From Candidatus Poseidoniaceae archaeon (GTDB taxonomy: Archaea > Thermoplasmatota > Poseidoniia > Poseidoniales > Poseidoniaceae), in NCBI GenBank assembly GCA_938084675.1, contig CALKGM010000001.1, positions 51,508 to 115,507 of the forward strand: 64,000 nt of DNA. Reading direction: 5' to 3'. The position numbers and the translations under genes were made by a program. Positions 16,132 to 26,900 of this stretch are shown here, piece by piece (position 1 is the stretch's first letter; every line of letters starts with the position of its first letter). The notes under the pieces were generated by a model, which worked only from the letters and a program-made list of their open reading frames with translations, was not told where the DNA came from and did not search any database.

Positions 16132-17196
16132 ATGAACGTTCTCAAGCGGGATCAGCACGAGTGGAAACTACGTGTCGAGTCGGTTGATGACATGTGGGTC
16201 TTGGCCAGATTGATTCGCCCTGGGTATTCGTTTGCAATGCTTGGAGAACGCAGAGACCAAACAACCGGAGGTGAAGAAGGCGGTCGCTCCAAACAATCAG
16301 AGCGGAAGAAAATGTGGATTCAACTCCAGGTACAATCCGTTGAGCATCAAACATTTTCAGATACACTGCGTGTCCACGGAATCATTCAACAGGCCCCGCT
16401 TGATGTTGGACTCCACCACACACATTTGGTTGAAATCAGGGATGATGTTGTCCTTCATGCACCCAAAGGGTTCAGTTCAATGGACGTTGAATTACTGTCT
16501 GAAGCCGTATCTGCATCCAAACGAGGCCAAGTGGCATTGCTGGTTGTTGAAGGTGATGAAATGATTCTGTACTTCGTCACAGGACGAGGACTACGGGAAA
16601 GTGCCACCTGGACAATGCGGGGTGGTGGAAAGCGAGGCGACCTGCGACAAAATGAAGGCATTGCTCAACAGTTTCGTGCAACGGTCGTCAACGGGTTGAC
16701 ACAACAATTAGCCGATGAGTTACCGTTGGTAATTTGCGGCCCAGGACACAATCGTGACCGAATGATGGCGGACCTCAAAGCAGCAGGACACAAGCGCACT
16801 ATGGTCTCAATTGCAACCAGCATGGGAGGCCGGAGTGCAGCAAATGAAGTATTGCGGGAAGGTCTTGCAGGGTCACTGCTCTCCGAGCACCAGATGGTGA
16901 AGGAAATCACACTTCTTGAGGAAGCGTGGAAACGAATTTCAACCAATGGAGCGGTTGCATATGGCAGCATGAATTTGATTAAAGCCATGAATGAAGGGGC
17001 AATTGACACACTTTTAATTTCAGCAGACCTACTGAGAGACGAGACTGCCCGAATCAATGGCAAGAGTTGGGAACAGTGGGTCTCAAAACTCAAACGTCTT
17101 GGTGGAACACTGGTTCAGTGCTCAACAGACCATGATGACGGTGGCCAATTGGATGGAATGGGCGGTGCAATTGCCCTGCTAAGGTATCGGATGTGA
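16132..17196 (+). CDS. pelA: Archaeal Pelota, mRNA surveillance and ribosome rescue factor
   Basis: Pelota resembles release factor 1 and, with aEF1A in archaea, splits ribosomes stalled on broken mRNA. The ATG at 16132 gives 354 residues, the normal length; the ORF-track start at 16078 lies inside fhs. The N-terminal Sm-like domain (VESVDDMWVLARLIRPGYSF, then VEHQTFSDTLRVHGII) is typical. The central RNase H-like domain and the C-terminal eRF1_3 domain (AVAYGSMNLIKAMNEGAIDTLLISADLLR) follow. The GGQ loop of true release factors is absent, as expected. Confidence 0.95.
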   Translation: MNVLKRDQHEWKLRVESVDDMWVLARLIRPGYSFAMLGERRDQTTGGEEGGRSKQSERKKMWIQLQVQSVEHQTFSDTLRVHGIIQQAPLDVGLHHTHLVEIRDDVVLHAPKGFSSMDVELLSEAVSASKRGQVALLVVEGDEMILYFVTGRGLRESATWTMRGGGKRGDLRQNEGIAQQFRATVVNGLTQQLADELPLVICGPGHNRDRMMADLKAAGHKRTMVSIATSMGGRSAANEVLREGLAGSLLSEHQMVKEITLLEEAWKRISTNGAVAYGSMNLIKAMNEGAIDTLLISADLLRDETARINGKSWEQWVSKLKRLGGTLVQCSTDHDDGGQLDGMGGAIALLRYRM

Positions 17197-17200
17197 AATA

Positions 17201-17506
17201 TTGGAAGTGATACATTTTGCAGACCTTGGAGACGCTCCGCGAGATGCACTTCAAGGAAAACGATGGCTCATCGTAAAAGTTGAGGAACTCCATCAAGCAT
17301 CAGGTGCACTGATGTTCAGTGAATTAGAAGATGTCCTCGTAGCCGTTGACCATAGAGGTTCTACTCCTGAAGAAGGACTTTGGATGAGAGCAGTACACCT
17401 CCTCCTCGTTGATGAAAACACGGATGCTGAACTGCTTCAGCAACAATCAGGCATAACCAAAGTTATCGCTCAAAACACAGACGAAATCAAGCAATTTTTG
17501 TGGTAG
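17201..17506 (+). CDS. Small protein of unknown function downstream of Pelota
   Basis: This 101-residue ORF begins at TTG 17201, four bases after the pelota stop; GTG 17207 is an alternative. It is acidic and has no membrane segment (IHFADLGDAPRDALQGKRWLIVKVEELHQ...). No family is recognised. The spacing to pelota and the coding-like composition argue that it is real and co-transcribed. It ends exactly one base before the 3' end of tRNA-Val on the opposite strand. Confidence 0.6.
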   Translation: MEVIHFADLGDAPRDALQGKRWLIVKVEELHQASGALMFSELEDVLVAVDHRGSTPEEGLWMRAVHLLLVDENTDAELLQQQSGITKVIAQNTDEIKQFLW

Positions 17507-17579
17507 TGGGACTGGAGGGACTCGAACCCTCGATCAACTCCGTGTAAGGGAGGTGTCATAGCCACTAGACCACAGACCC
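17507..17579 (-). tRNA. tRNA-Val (TAC)
   Basis: The minus-strand cloverleaf has 73 bases without encoded CCA. The T arm is GAGGG-TTCGAGT-CCCTC, the D arm GTC...GAC, and the anticodon loop CTTACAC gives TAC. Two mismatches are visible: U4 opposite U69 in the acceptor stem, and C27 opposite U43 at the top of the anticodon stem. The rest pairs well, so it is probably functional. Confidence 0.88.
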
Positions 17580-17660
17580 ATACAGCCCTGTTGGACTTCC
17601 TTTTTCAAGAGTCCGTTCAAAGGGTTAACCTCAAAACCGTTCGGCACTGAGGGTGAATCA

Positions 17661-18353
17661 ATGGATGACAATATCCGAACGTCGGCTGCACGCCTTGTTC
17701 GACGACTCAAAGAAGGAAGTCACACCATCACTGTAGCCGAGTCGTGCACTGGTGGTTTGCTAGCGAGTACGCTGACCGACATTGCTGGGGCAAGCGAGTG
17801 GTTCAAGAAATCCTGGGTGACCTACGCTAATGATGCGAAAGTCAGTGAACTTGGTGTTGAAGAAGAAGTTCTCAACACTAAAGGAGCGGTTTCTGCACGA
17901 GTAGCGATTCAGATGGCTCAAGGGGCACGAGAACGTGCAGAAGCATCCATTGCCATTGCTATCACCGGAATCGCAGGGCCCAATAACGATGGTTCTGCAA
18001 AACCAGTAGGAACAGTGTATGTCGGAATTGCATCACGAACATGGGCCAATGCCTTGCACACCCAAATCGGAGGAACGCGAGCCGAAAATAAATCTGGATT
18101 TGTTCAATTTGCCCTGCAAACTGCAATTCATTGCTGGGACGAAGCAATGGTGCAAGCGAAAGAAGCAGAAGCAAAAGAGATTATTGCAATTGAAGAGGCT
18201 ATGAAGAGGGAAGAAGAACGCCTTGAGGAACTTGAGCGCCGAGATGCTGCTGCTCGGGAAACTGCTCCATGGCAGGATGATGCATGGTCCGAAAAAGAAG
18301 AAACCTCCGATAAGGAAATGGGTTCTTATGTTGAATGGTCAGAAGAGGAATGA
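17661..18353 (+). CDS. CinA-family nicotinamide-nucleotide amidohydrolase with charged tail
   Basis: Residues 1-160 form the CinA C-terminal (PncC) domain, with ITVAESCTGGLLAS, SWVTYANDAKVSELGV and AIAITGIAGPNNDGSAKPVGTVYVG. The family deamidates nicotinamide mononucleotide to the acid form in pyridine-nucleotide salvage. The N-terminal COG1058 half of full-length CinA is absent, as in stand-alone PncC. After the domain comes a tail of about 65 residues, rich in Glu, Lys and Ala (KEAEAKEIIAIEEAMKREEE), which looks like a coiled coil and is not part of the usual enzyme. Confidence 0.92.
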   Translation: MDDNIRTSAARLVRRLKEGSHTITVAESCTGGLLASTLTDIAGASEWFKKSWVTYANDAKVSELGVEEEVLNTKGAVSARVAIQMAQGARERAEASIAIAITGIAGPNNDGSAKPVGTVYVGIASRTWANALHTQIGGTRAENKSGFVQFALQTAIHCWDEAMVQAKEAEAKEIIAIEEAMKREEERLEELERRDAAARETAPWQDDAWSEKEETSDKEMGSYVEWSEEE

Positions 18354-18419
18354 GTTTTCTCTTAAACTTCATCAATCTCCATCACACACCTTTTGAAGCG
18401 TCGTCGTACAAGAGCAACC

Positions 18420-20069
18420 ATGGGTGAGAGATGGGCCGAAATCGCTGCCCTGCTCAAACAGCACAAATTGTTGGCAATGACTTCTATTAAGAGCCAAATC
18501 ATGGCACTTGATAACCCAATGGAAGTGATTGCAGCCGCTGGACCATTGAATTATTCTTCAACCGTCCTAAACGATACAATGCTATCCGCTATGATTAATC
18601 ATGTCGGCAGCACAATGGGGAATCCAACCCCTTCAAATCAACCGACACCTGCTGCCGTCATGGCTCCTCCGCCACAATCAATGCCAAATCAGGTAGTTAG
18701 CCAAACGCCCACAGACCTCGCTAGAACCGTTGCCCCGATTGAAGAGCCAAAACCGCTGGACATCAAATTTAGAAATAACCTACCTGATTGGAATCAATCC
18801 GATTTTTCCACTCATGCTAGCGATGTCAGTTCAGACATTACCGTCCATTTTGACATCACTGGAAACTCTGTAACTGAAGGTAAAATGTCCGATATTACAG
18901 CTTGCTTCAATGACCGATTGAAAAGTATTCGAAAACTCATCGTTCAAAATTCCAATCTTCCCCGCAAACACCAAGAAATTGCACGCTTACTTGCAGAAAT
19001 AAGCCGTTATCAAGGCCATGAAAACAAGGCTGCTGCCATTGGACTCGTCAACGAACCGAGGTATACCAAGAACGGACACCTCATTTGGGGTCTGGAAGAT
19101 GAGACTGGAGAGATGACTTGCCTTCTCACGAAGCGGAAGGGCGAGGATAGGGACAGAGCCCATGAAGCAATCCTTGAAGCAGGATTAATGCCGGATGATG
19201 TTCTTGGGGTCTCGGGGACCTTTAGCCAAACTGGCGATTTATTTTACGTCGATGACCTCCATTTCCCATTGGAGTCACGCCACCAGAAAGTAAGTGCTGA
19301 ACAAGGCGTAAGTGTGGCGTTTCTCTCCGACATCCACGTAGGTTCGAAAACCTTCCTTGAGGCACAGTGGCACAAGATGGTTCGTTGGTTCCATTCTGAC
19401 CCTCTCGCTAAGACGATCAAGTACCTCATCCTGTCTGGAGACTGTGTTGATGGGGTCGGAATCTATCCCGGACAAGACAAGGAACTGGCCATCCCTGACT
19501 TGTTTGCCCAATACACGGAATTTGCAAGGCTGTTAGAATTACTTCCCGATTGGGTAGAGTGTGTCATGCTTCCAGGGAACCATGATGCAGTTCGACCTGC
19601 TGAACCACAACCAACATTTGAGAAAGACATTCAGCAAGACTACAACACGACTACCTTTGTTGGAAATCCATGTGACTTTTCGCTCCATGATGTGCGATTG
19701 CTTTCCTACCACGGCAAGTCCATCGACGATTTCGTAGCTGGCCTCAGAACCGTGACCTATGCTGACCCCGTTGAAGCAATGCGAGAAATGTTGCGTCGTC
19801 GTCATTTAGCCCCTCAATGGGGTGGAAAAACACCATTATCTCCAGAACCCGAAGACGGGTTGGTGATTCGCGAAGTCCCTGACATTTTTGTCACGGGCCA
19901 CGTCCATGGTCACGAATGCGTGGATTTCAGAGGTACAACACTGGTTTGTTCCAGTACATGGCAAGACCAAACATCCTACCAGCGTATGCTTGGGTTCCAA
20001 CCAAAGCCATGTATGTTGACGATCATCAATCTAAAGAGTCACAAGTCAATATCAATTCCATTCGCTTGA
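18420..20069 (+). CDS. polB: DNA polymerase D small subunit (DP1)
   Basis: DP1 carries the 3'-5' proofreading exonuclease of the euryarchaeal replicative polymerase PolD. A Pro/Gln-rich linker follows the N-terminal region. An OB-fold domain lies at about residues 195-290 (GHLIWGLEDETGEMTCLL). The calcineurin-like phosphoesterase domain has intact metal motifs: FLSDIHVGS, LSGDCVDG, LPGNHDA and VTGHVHGHE, so the exonuclease should be active. The ATG at 18420 gives about 549 residues; the ORF track starts at a TTG 27 bases upstream, which cannot be excluded. The large subunit DP2 is not in the window. Confidence 0.95.
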   Translation: MGERWAEIAALLKQHKLLAMTSIKSQIMALDNPMEVIAAAGPLNYSSTVLNDTMLSAMINHVGSTMGNPTPSNQPTPAAVMAPPPQSMPNQVVSQTPTDLARTVAPIEEPKPLDIKFRNNLPDWNQSDFSTHASDVSSDITVHFDITGNSVTEGKMSDITACFNDRLKSIRKLIVQNSNLPRKHQEIARLLAEISRYQGHENKAAAIGLVNEPRYTKNGHLIWGLEDETGEMTCLLTKRKGEDRDRAHEAILEAGLMPDDVLGVSGTFSQTGDLFYVDDLHFPLESRHQKVSAEQGVSVAFLSDIHVGSKTFLEAQWHKMVRWFHSDPLAKTIKYLILSGDCVDGVGIYPGQDKELAIPDLFAQYTEFARLLELLPDWVECVMLPGNHDAVRPAEPQPTFEKDIQQDYNTTTFVGNPCDFSLHDVRLLSYHGKSIDDFVAGLRTVTYADPVEAMREMLRRRHLAPQWGGKTPLSPEPEDGLVIREVPDIFVTGHVHGHECVDFRGTTLVCSSTWQDQTSYQRMLGFQPKPCMLTIINLKSHKSISIPFA

Positions 20070-20074
20070 TAAAA

Positions 20075-20761
20075 TCAAGCCATTCCCAAATGTGGCAGAA
20101 TATCCCTGAGGTCTTTAGTATTCACAACCGGGACCTCAGCCTCCTCAAATGCAGCATGGGATGAATCTCGTGTCGGGTTAAACCCGATGAAACGACTACC
20201 TTCTACTTGCATGGAGAGGTCCATTTCAGAATCACCGACCGAAACACACTGTTCGGGCTTGAAACCATTCATGTCCAACAACCGCTGGATGACTTCGTCC
20301 TTGCCAGTTGCATGAAGCCGACAAACACCTTCATCGGTGAGAAAGCCCTCGTCGTCAAAGACAAATCCATTTGCGATCCAATCGTCAACTTTCAGAATAC
20401 CAGCGATGGAACTCACAAAAATATCGACGCCTGCACTGACAATGGCAACAAATACACCATCTGCCAGGAGTTTCTCAACAACCTCACGTGCACCAGGCAT
20501 AAGTTTCACACCTGCATAGGCACGGAACAACTCGTCTCTGTGAATGGGATCTTGGACTTCCTTCCACATTTGGATGTCAGAACGCATGAACTCAACATCG
20601 CTGAGTTCACCGCGAATAAACCGGTTCAGGTTCAACGCATTGTCCGTACCAAATGCATCGTGAAGTGTTCTCCATGAGCTCACTGCATCGACAAGCACAC
20701 CATCGCAATCAAAGACCACGATTCCTGGTTTGACGTCCCCATTCTCTTGAACCATGTCCAC
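20075..20761 (-). CDS. HAD-superfamily phosphatase, phosphoserine phosphatase-like
   Basis: The 228 residues contain the HAD motifs in order: VVFDCDGVLVD (nucleophile Asp), VAIVSAGVD (motif II), a lysine at about residue 155, and SVGDSEMDLSMQ (motif IV acids). The cap region between motifs I and II and the IVSAGVDIF segment resemble SerB-type phosphatases, so L-phosphoserine is a possible substrate, but the substrate cannot be fixed from sequence. The start is GTG 20761 or ATG 20755. It converges with DP1 and lies downstream of the hairpin cluster after the giant surface gene. Confidence 0.85.
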   Translation of the reverse strand: MDMVQENGDVKPGIVVFDCDGVLVDAVSSWRTLHDAFGTDNALNLNRFIRGELSDVEFMRSDIQMWKEVQDPIHRDELFRAYAGVKLMPGAREVVEKLLADGVFVAIVSAGVDIFVSSIAGILKVDDWIANGFVFDDEGFLTDEGVCRLHATGKDEVIQRLLDMNGFKPEQCVSVGDSEMDLSMQVEGSRFIGFNPTRDSSHAAFEEAEVPVVNTKDLRDILPHLGMA

Positions 20762-20816
20762 ACCAAGGAACTCCAGTTTGAAAGGGTTCGCTTTTGGCTA
20801 GGGGTAGCCCAAGGCA

Positions 20817-20838
20817 GGGAGCCCTGTTAGGGGCTCCC
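20817..20838. terminator. Strong hairpin downstream of the giant surface gene
   Basis: GGGAGCCC pairs with GGGCTCCC around a six-base loop. It lies about 75 bases after the stop of the 4602-residue gene on the minus strand and upstream of the HAD gene. It could be a transcription terminator or a 3' mRNA stabiliser; no long T-run follows. Confidence 0.5.
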
Positions 20839-20866
20839 CGCTGGGATACAGCCTCACGGCTGCAGA

Positions 20867-20882
20867 CACCTGCTTTCAGGTG
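20867..20882. terminator. Second hairpin downstream of the giant surface gene
   Basis: CACCTG and CAGGTG pair around CTTT. A smaller inverted repeat, CAGCC-TCAC-GGCTG, lies at about 20849-20862. Together with the 20817 hairpin they make a structured 3' region after this long gene. Confidence 0.4.
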
Positions 20883-20912
20883 AAGTATTGTCGTAACAAC
20901 TCAACTGAGGCT

Positions 20913-23900
20913 TCAAGCCTTCTTGTTGAAAGCCAAGTTCGACCACTTTGTCAATTCTGCACCGTTGCCGTTAGGCGGAGCATAGGTGATGGTGATCGTG
21001 ACACCGGTGAGTGGTGTACCGTCAGGTGCGTGGGTGCGAACGAAGATTGTATCTCCAGAGTTGAAGGTCGAGATTGACCGATTACCGTCTCTGTCAACAG
21101 AATCAACGAACGTTACAAACGCATCACTGTTGGCCGGATTGAATCCGTACACACCAGCGCTTTCAGCAAGATTGACTGTAACCACACTCTGACCGCCAGT
21201 TGAATTCTGATAGATCACACGGACTTCAACAGCTTGTGTTGCAAGTGCTGTTTGTGCGTTCATAACAGAGATTCTCCAGTGACCTTCATCAGCGTCTACA
21301 CCGTTCACATCTTCCATTTGGAAGGTGATACGAGGAACGCCCTTGACGTCGGTCTCAGCAAGCGATGATGCCCAGACATAGATGACACCTGAGAGAACCA
21401 CTGTGATTGCAACCATAAGGATGGTAGCGATTACAGGGCTGACTGCAGTTTCATCTTCCTCGATACGTTCCACAACTTCTTCATCTTCTTCATCAGCACG
21501 GCGGCTGGAGAAGGTGAGTAGGCTCACGAAGAGACCAGCCATAGCCACAGCGATGATGCTTGGGGCAAAGGATGGAACTGCGCTTGCACCGACAGTGTCG
21601 ACAACTGTTGGGATGTCTTGTGCGGTTGCAAGGAACGTAGTGTCAGCGGTATCTTGGTCTGCTGCGTTACATGGGTCTGCTGTTGGAAGCGAGGTCATGA
21701 CGTTGTTACACCAGTTGCTGTCTTCAAGCAATGGACGACGGATAGAGGATGCTGTTGCATCTTGTCCATATCGGCCAGGTGCAGACCATGGCTCATCGGA
21801 TTGAACACCGTTGATCACACGGTAGTGCGATGCTGGGTTGTCAGCGATGAATCGTTCTGTTGTCGATTTCGTCAAGTCACATGGGTTGTCCAAACAGGTT
21901 AGTACATCCATTTCTACCCAAACATGTGTGGTATCTCTGGTGACGTAAACGTCCTCAGTGAGTTTCACAGCGGAGTTGTAGTCAGGTACATCGTAATAAC
22001 GAGTTTGTTCAATGTCTGTGTGTCCATCTGAGTGGTAGGTCACAGCAAGCATGTGGTCGTAGCGGTAAGGTCCTGGATCACCAGCGCCGTCGATTGTAAC
22101 GGTGACTGGGATGTAGGTTCCTGTCATGACGTTGGTAACTCCGTTGAAGCTGAATCCTGTCACACCATCAAAGGCATAGTCTGGGACTTGCTCAGGGACG
22201 TTCGTAACCTTCACACCGATGGTCTTGGTTGCAACACCTTGCTCGTATGCCGCAATTGGCATCAAAGCAGTATCGTAGTTAGGGATATGTGTGTTGTATT
22301 CGCCATCAACGATAGGTGCTGTTGGTGTGTCACGTAGAACTAGAGTGATCTCACAGTATGAGCTGCCGGTTGGTGGGATTTGGTGAATACCACCGTTGTT
22401 GAGGTAGTCTCGCTGTTCGTTTGGAACATCCGTTGCAGCATCTTCAATCAGGTCAAAGACGAGGTCGTCTCCGATGATGGTGGTTGTGAAGTAGTTCGAG
22501 TATGTGCATTGGTCAGTAGATTCAACGGTCCAAAGAAGGTCATCCATATCGTGGTCAACATCGGCCTTGATAGCTGAGAGGTCAAACGTTAGGTTGTCTT
22601 CGTTGGTATCGTCTTCTGTCATGACAAGCTTCCAGGCCTGGTTGATAGGCAGGTTAGCTTTGTTGACAATCGTTGTACCGTTTGCTGCATCCCAATTACG
22701 GATCACAGGTGCATCGTTGACTGGTGATACTGAGAAAGCAACATCAAAGGTCTCTGCATCGGTGTTCTCTGCTCCATCATCAGATAGAGAGAGTGTTACC
22801 ATACATGTGCCACCCTTTTCGTTTGCTGTGTTCTCGGTAATGGTCAATTCGTTGTTGACAACATCAACTGTGAATGCTTCACAGGTTGAAGGGATGCTTG
22901 CGCCCCATGTGTAGGTTTGACGGCTTGGCGATTGCTCGTTAGCCATGTCCCGGATGTAGGAGCGTGTAGCGTTGGATACATCACCAAGGAACTTGGTGTG
23001 TGTTCCAAACCCTTCAGGCAGGATGTTGTTGAATGAACCATCTTCGGAGATGATCGGCATACAGTCTGTTGCGACTCGGTCATTGTTACAGATAACTGGC
23101 TTGTCGTTCACATTGTTCACCGTGTAGGTGATGTTGTGGCTGTCGCTTAGTCCGTTGCTGTCTGTCACTTCAAAGGAGAAGACAACTGTTCCGAATTGGT
23201 CAGCGAGCGGCGTGATGGTAACATCTTGGCCGTTCTGAGCCCAATCAATGAGGACGTTGTCAAAGGCCACAAGGGTTCCTTCGGTAACGACCCAATCAAG
23301 GTCAATTTCAGCATCTTGAACATCGTCCACAAGGTTTGTGAGACTGAATGTGAATGCCGAAGAGTCTTCGTCCTTGTCAAACGAGGATAGACCATCAGAT
23401 GGAGCAGTTGTTGCTTCAGTATCAATAACAGGACATGCACGTTGGATGTCAACGGTTGCTCGGACATCTGTTGTGTCTCCGGCTCCAGCAGTGTAACTGT
23501 CGTCAAATGCTACGTTAGTAGCCATTGAAACATCTTCGATGGTAGCCCAGTCGTAAGCACATTCAGCAGGTGTCTTCAGCATGATGTCGTAGTTCTTAGC
23601 TGCACCAGCAGTTGCAACACCCTTGTAGGAGCGGTATACCAAGACTTCATCGTTCAGGTTTCCAGTCATCAAATCATCATGGTCCAATTCAACGGTCATG
23701 AACTTGGTCAAGTTCTGAAGCGTTGCGGTCTGGTCCAAAGTTTGGGACGGGTGAACGGTTGTGATATCTGCAGTGGTTTCTTGTTGAACAATTGCGACGA
23801 TGTCGATTTGGCTCGGCATTCCACCAATACGGCTCCATGGGATGGAGATTTCACCAAGTGAAGTGGAGAAGTCCGCATCAATGTTGGCTGTGCTCAAAGT

Positions 23901-26900
23901 AGAGCGAGACCAACCGAGGAAACCGTAGCTGTAGAGGTCGTATGAGGAATCACTGTCTGCCCATAGCACGTAGTTAGCGCTGAATGGGAGGTTGTGAGCT
24001 CCACCAAGTCCATTGTATCCAACATCAGATCCACTTCCGTCAACACTGATGTAAATCAGTACGTCAGAGGAAGTCAAGTCCGATCCGGTCATACCCATGT
24101 ATAGGCTGTCACCTTCGACATAGGTTACCAAGAAATCATCGGTTCCGTCTCCGCTCATCTTACCAGGCATTGCATAGCCAGATGGGTTGAGGGCGTTTCC
24201 GCCGACCCAGTCCTCGTTACTTCCGTCCACTGACATAGTTTCAGGTTGGAAGGATGTCGAGACATAGGATGCACGCTCATCGTCAGTTGATGTAACGAGA
24301 AGTGCAACTTCGTCTTGTGGAAGGTCACCGAGGTGAGTCGTTTCAATAGACAAGAGGTTGGCTTCGTCAATCACTGAAGTTGAATCAATGGTAATTGCAC
24401 TGCTCAGCAGAGTGTTACCGATTGAAGTCACGTGGGAGCGAGGTCCGGCGTTGATTTGCGTGGTTGATGCAGACCAAGTTAGGTTCTCGACGCTTCCGAT
24501 TGAATCTTCAACGTAGATAGCTGTTGTAGCATCCGAAGTACCACCGTCCCAGCGGAACGGTGTGTTATCGATGTGTACACCGATAAGGCCAGATGCGTCC
24601 ATTGGGTAAACCCAAACATCGCTGCTGTCTACAACATAGAGACCAGTTCCAGTAGAACCACCATCAACGGCTGCATTGATTGCAGTAACGGATGTGGATT
24701 CCACATGAACACCGTAGTCGGTTCCAGTGATATCGGTTCCACCAATCATGCTGAGGTCACCGTTTTCCTTGGTAAGTCCAATTGCGTATCCACTGATTGT
24801 TGTTCCATCAAGGTTGAGGAATCTGTTCGTGTCATCTGCAACGATACCGATAGTGGAGGTATCTCCGCTTCCGATAAGTGTTGAACCTTCATCGCTGAAG
24901 TCACAGTCATCGATGACAATTGCATTGTCACCAAGTGTGATGGTGTTCGTTCCAGATAGGATGGTCACACCATCGCAACTTAGAGCTGTAATTCCAACTG
25001 CATTAGGAGAGACTCGGCCTGCGGAGAGACCAACGGTGTTTCCACTAATGTCAGGGCCAGCGTATCCTGATGAACCGCCGGTTGATTCCAAGACATTGAT
25101 GGTTGCACCACCGTCACCGTAGGAATCTCGCACGGTAAGTGTGTAAGCCCCAGCATCGCTGTAGGATTTCAAAGGCAGATATTCAGTGTTACTACTGAAG
25201 GAGTAGGTACCCCATGTATCGGTTGAACCGTCTGGCTTGTCAATGGTGATACTGATCTCGTATCCCCAGTTGTCAGTTCCCAAATTGACGTCAGCTGATT
25301 TCCCAGATGCAATGTTAAACGTACAACTGTCAGAGGTCCTATATCCGCTGCTGCTGATTGAGCACAAGGAATTCGTAGGCGCAGGTGGAGACCTCATTTC
25401 ACTGAGATAAATTCCGCCATCAGCGTCTACGAGGGTGTTGTTGGTAACATCACCAGTACTCTTGAACACTTGGATACCTGTGGAACTTGGATCACTGATA
25501 CCGCCAATTGTGTTGTTGTGGACGGTAAAGTTGCTAACGGTGTTAATGCTGATAGCATTCTTACTACCAACGATCGTATTGTCTTGAATCAGCAGGTCAG
25601 TGACCTTTCCACTGTAGACCGAAACCGCTCTTCCACCGTTGGGGTTAAACTCATTGTTGGTGATGATGGTTCCGTCAGCCTGACTTGATGAATACAGCCA
25701 AACATCAGCAATTTCCCCACCGTCGTAGAACTTGTTGCTATCGATGGTAACGTTATCTGCTCCAAGTTCACTTGCAGTGTGCGAGTAATAGTACGGTGAG
25801 CGTTCGAGTTGGATTGCAGATCCACAGTCGTAGAAGGTATTGTTGTAGATAAGGCTCTCTTCTCCACCGTTCAATTGAACGCAGATGTCTGTGTTTTGAA
25901 TCGCGTTGGTCAGCGCGGTGTACCCCTTGAAGTGAGTTAACGTGCTGTTAGTGATCCTGAAGTGATCCAATTCGTGTTCATTGTAAGTCCCGTATCCGAT
26001 TGTACCCCAAATGCTAGCAACTCCTGAGATTGTACTTCGATCCATGTCAAGGTTCATGCTGTAATATTGGTATCCGATCTGGAATCCTTGCATTTCCCCT
26101 TGGTCACTTACAGCCGTAGCGGTGACATTGGTATTGTGCATCCAAAGGTTGACCTCTTGGTTGTAACGTGGGTAGAATCGGTTTGCGTTGTCAAAGGTGT
26201 ATGAAGAGGTTGAGATGATATTCGTTCCGTTCCAGTTGTGTGTACCACCTTGAAGATAGATGAATGGTGTATCAAACATGACCGTGTCACCTGCAATATC
26301 GTTTCCACTTATTGTGTAATAATATCCGTATTCCACAAGACCATTACTGTATGTACGTGTACTTCCGGTACCCAGGGTCGAACAAGCGTTCTGCTGGATG
26401 TACGAAGTACTGGTGTAACGATAACAGATGCGTGAGTCAAACGTTTCAACGAGATCAATTGAGTCTGTGTTTCCTGGAGTGTTCGTCAAGGTCATAGGCT
26501 CAAAGGCATAACGGAAGTCTGCGTTGTCGGCGGAACTGGTGTAAAAGTAGTCAATTGTGGCTACAGTTACAGCCGTGTATCCAGATAGACTTAGATTGCA
26601 CACTGCCGAACAGGATCCAGCATCAACATTTTGGGTTACAAATGTCAGATCCGATGCAACACCATTGGTATCAGTTTCAGCCATTCCTGTGACAACGCCA
26701 TCGCCATCCTTCAGAACAACGTTCGTTCCACTAACATCTTCGGTGGTGGTTGTGCCTCCAGAAGTAACATTTGCGGTTACTGTGATGTCAACCTCACGCA
26801 TTCGTGAGAACAAACCAGTTCCAGTAACCTCAACAGTTGAAACGTTCAGATCACCCTCAATGAAGTCCATGGTTGATGAACCACTGATAACAACGTCTTT

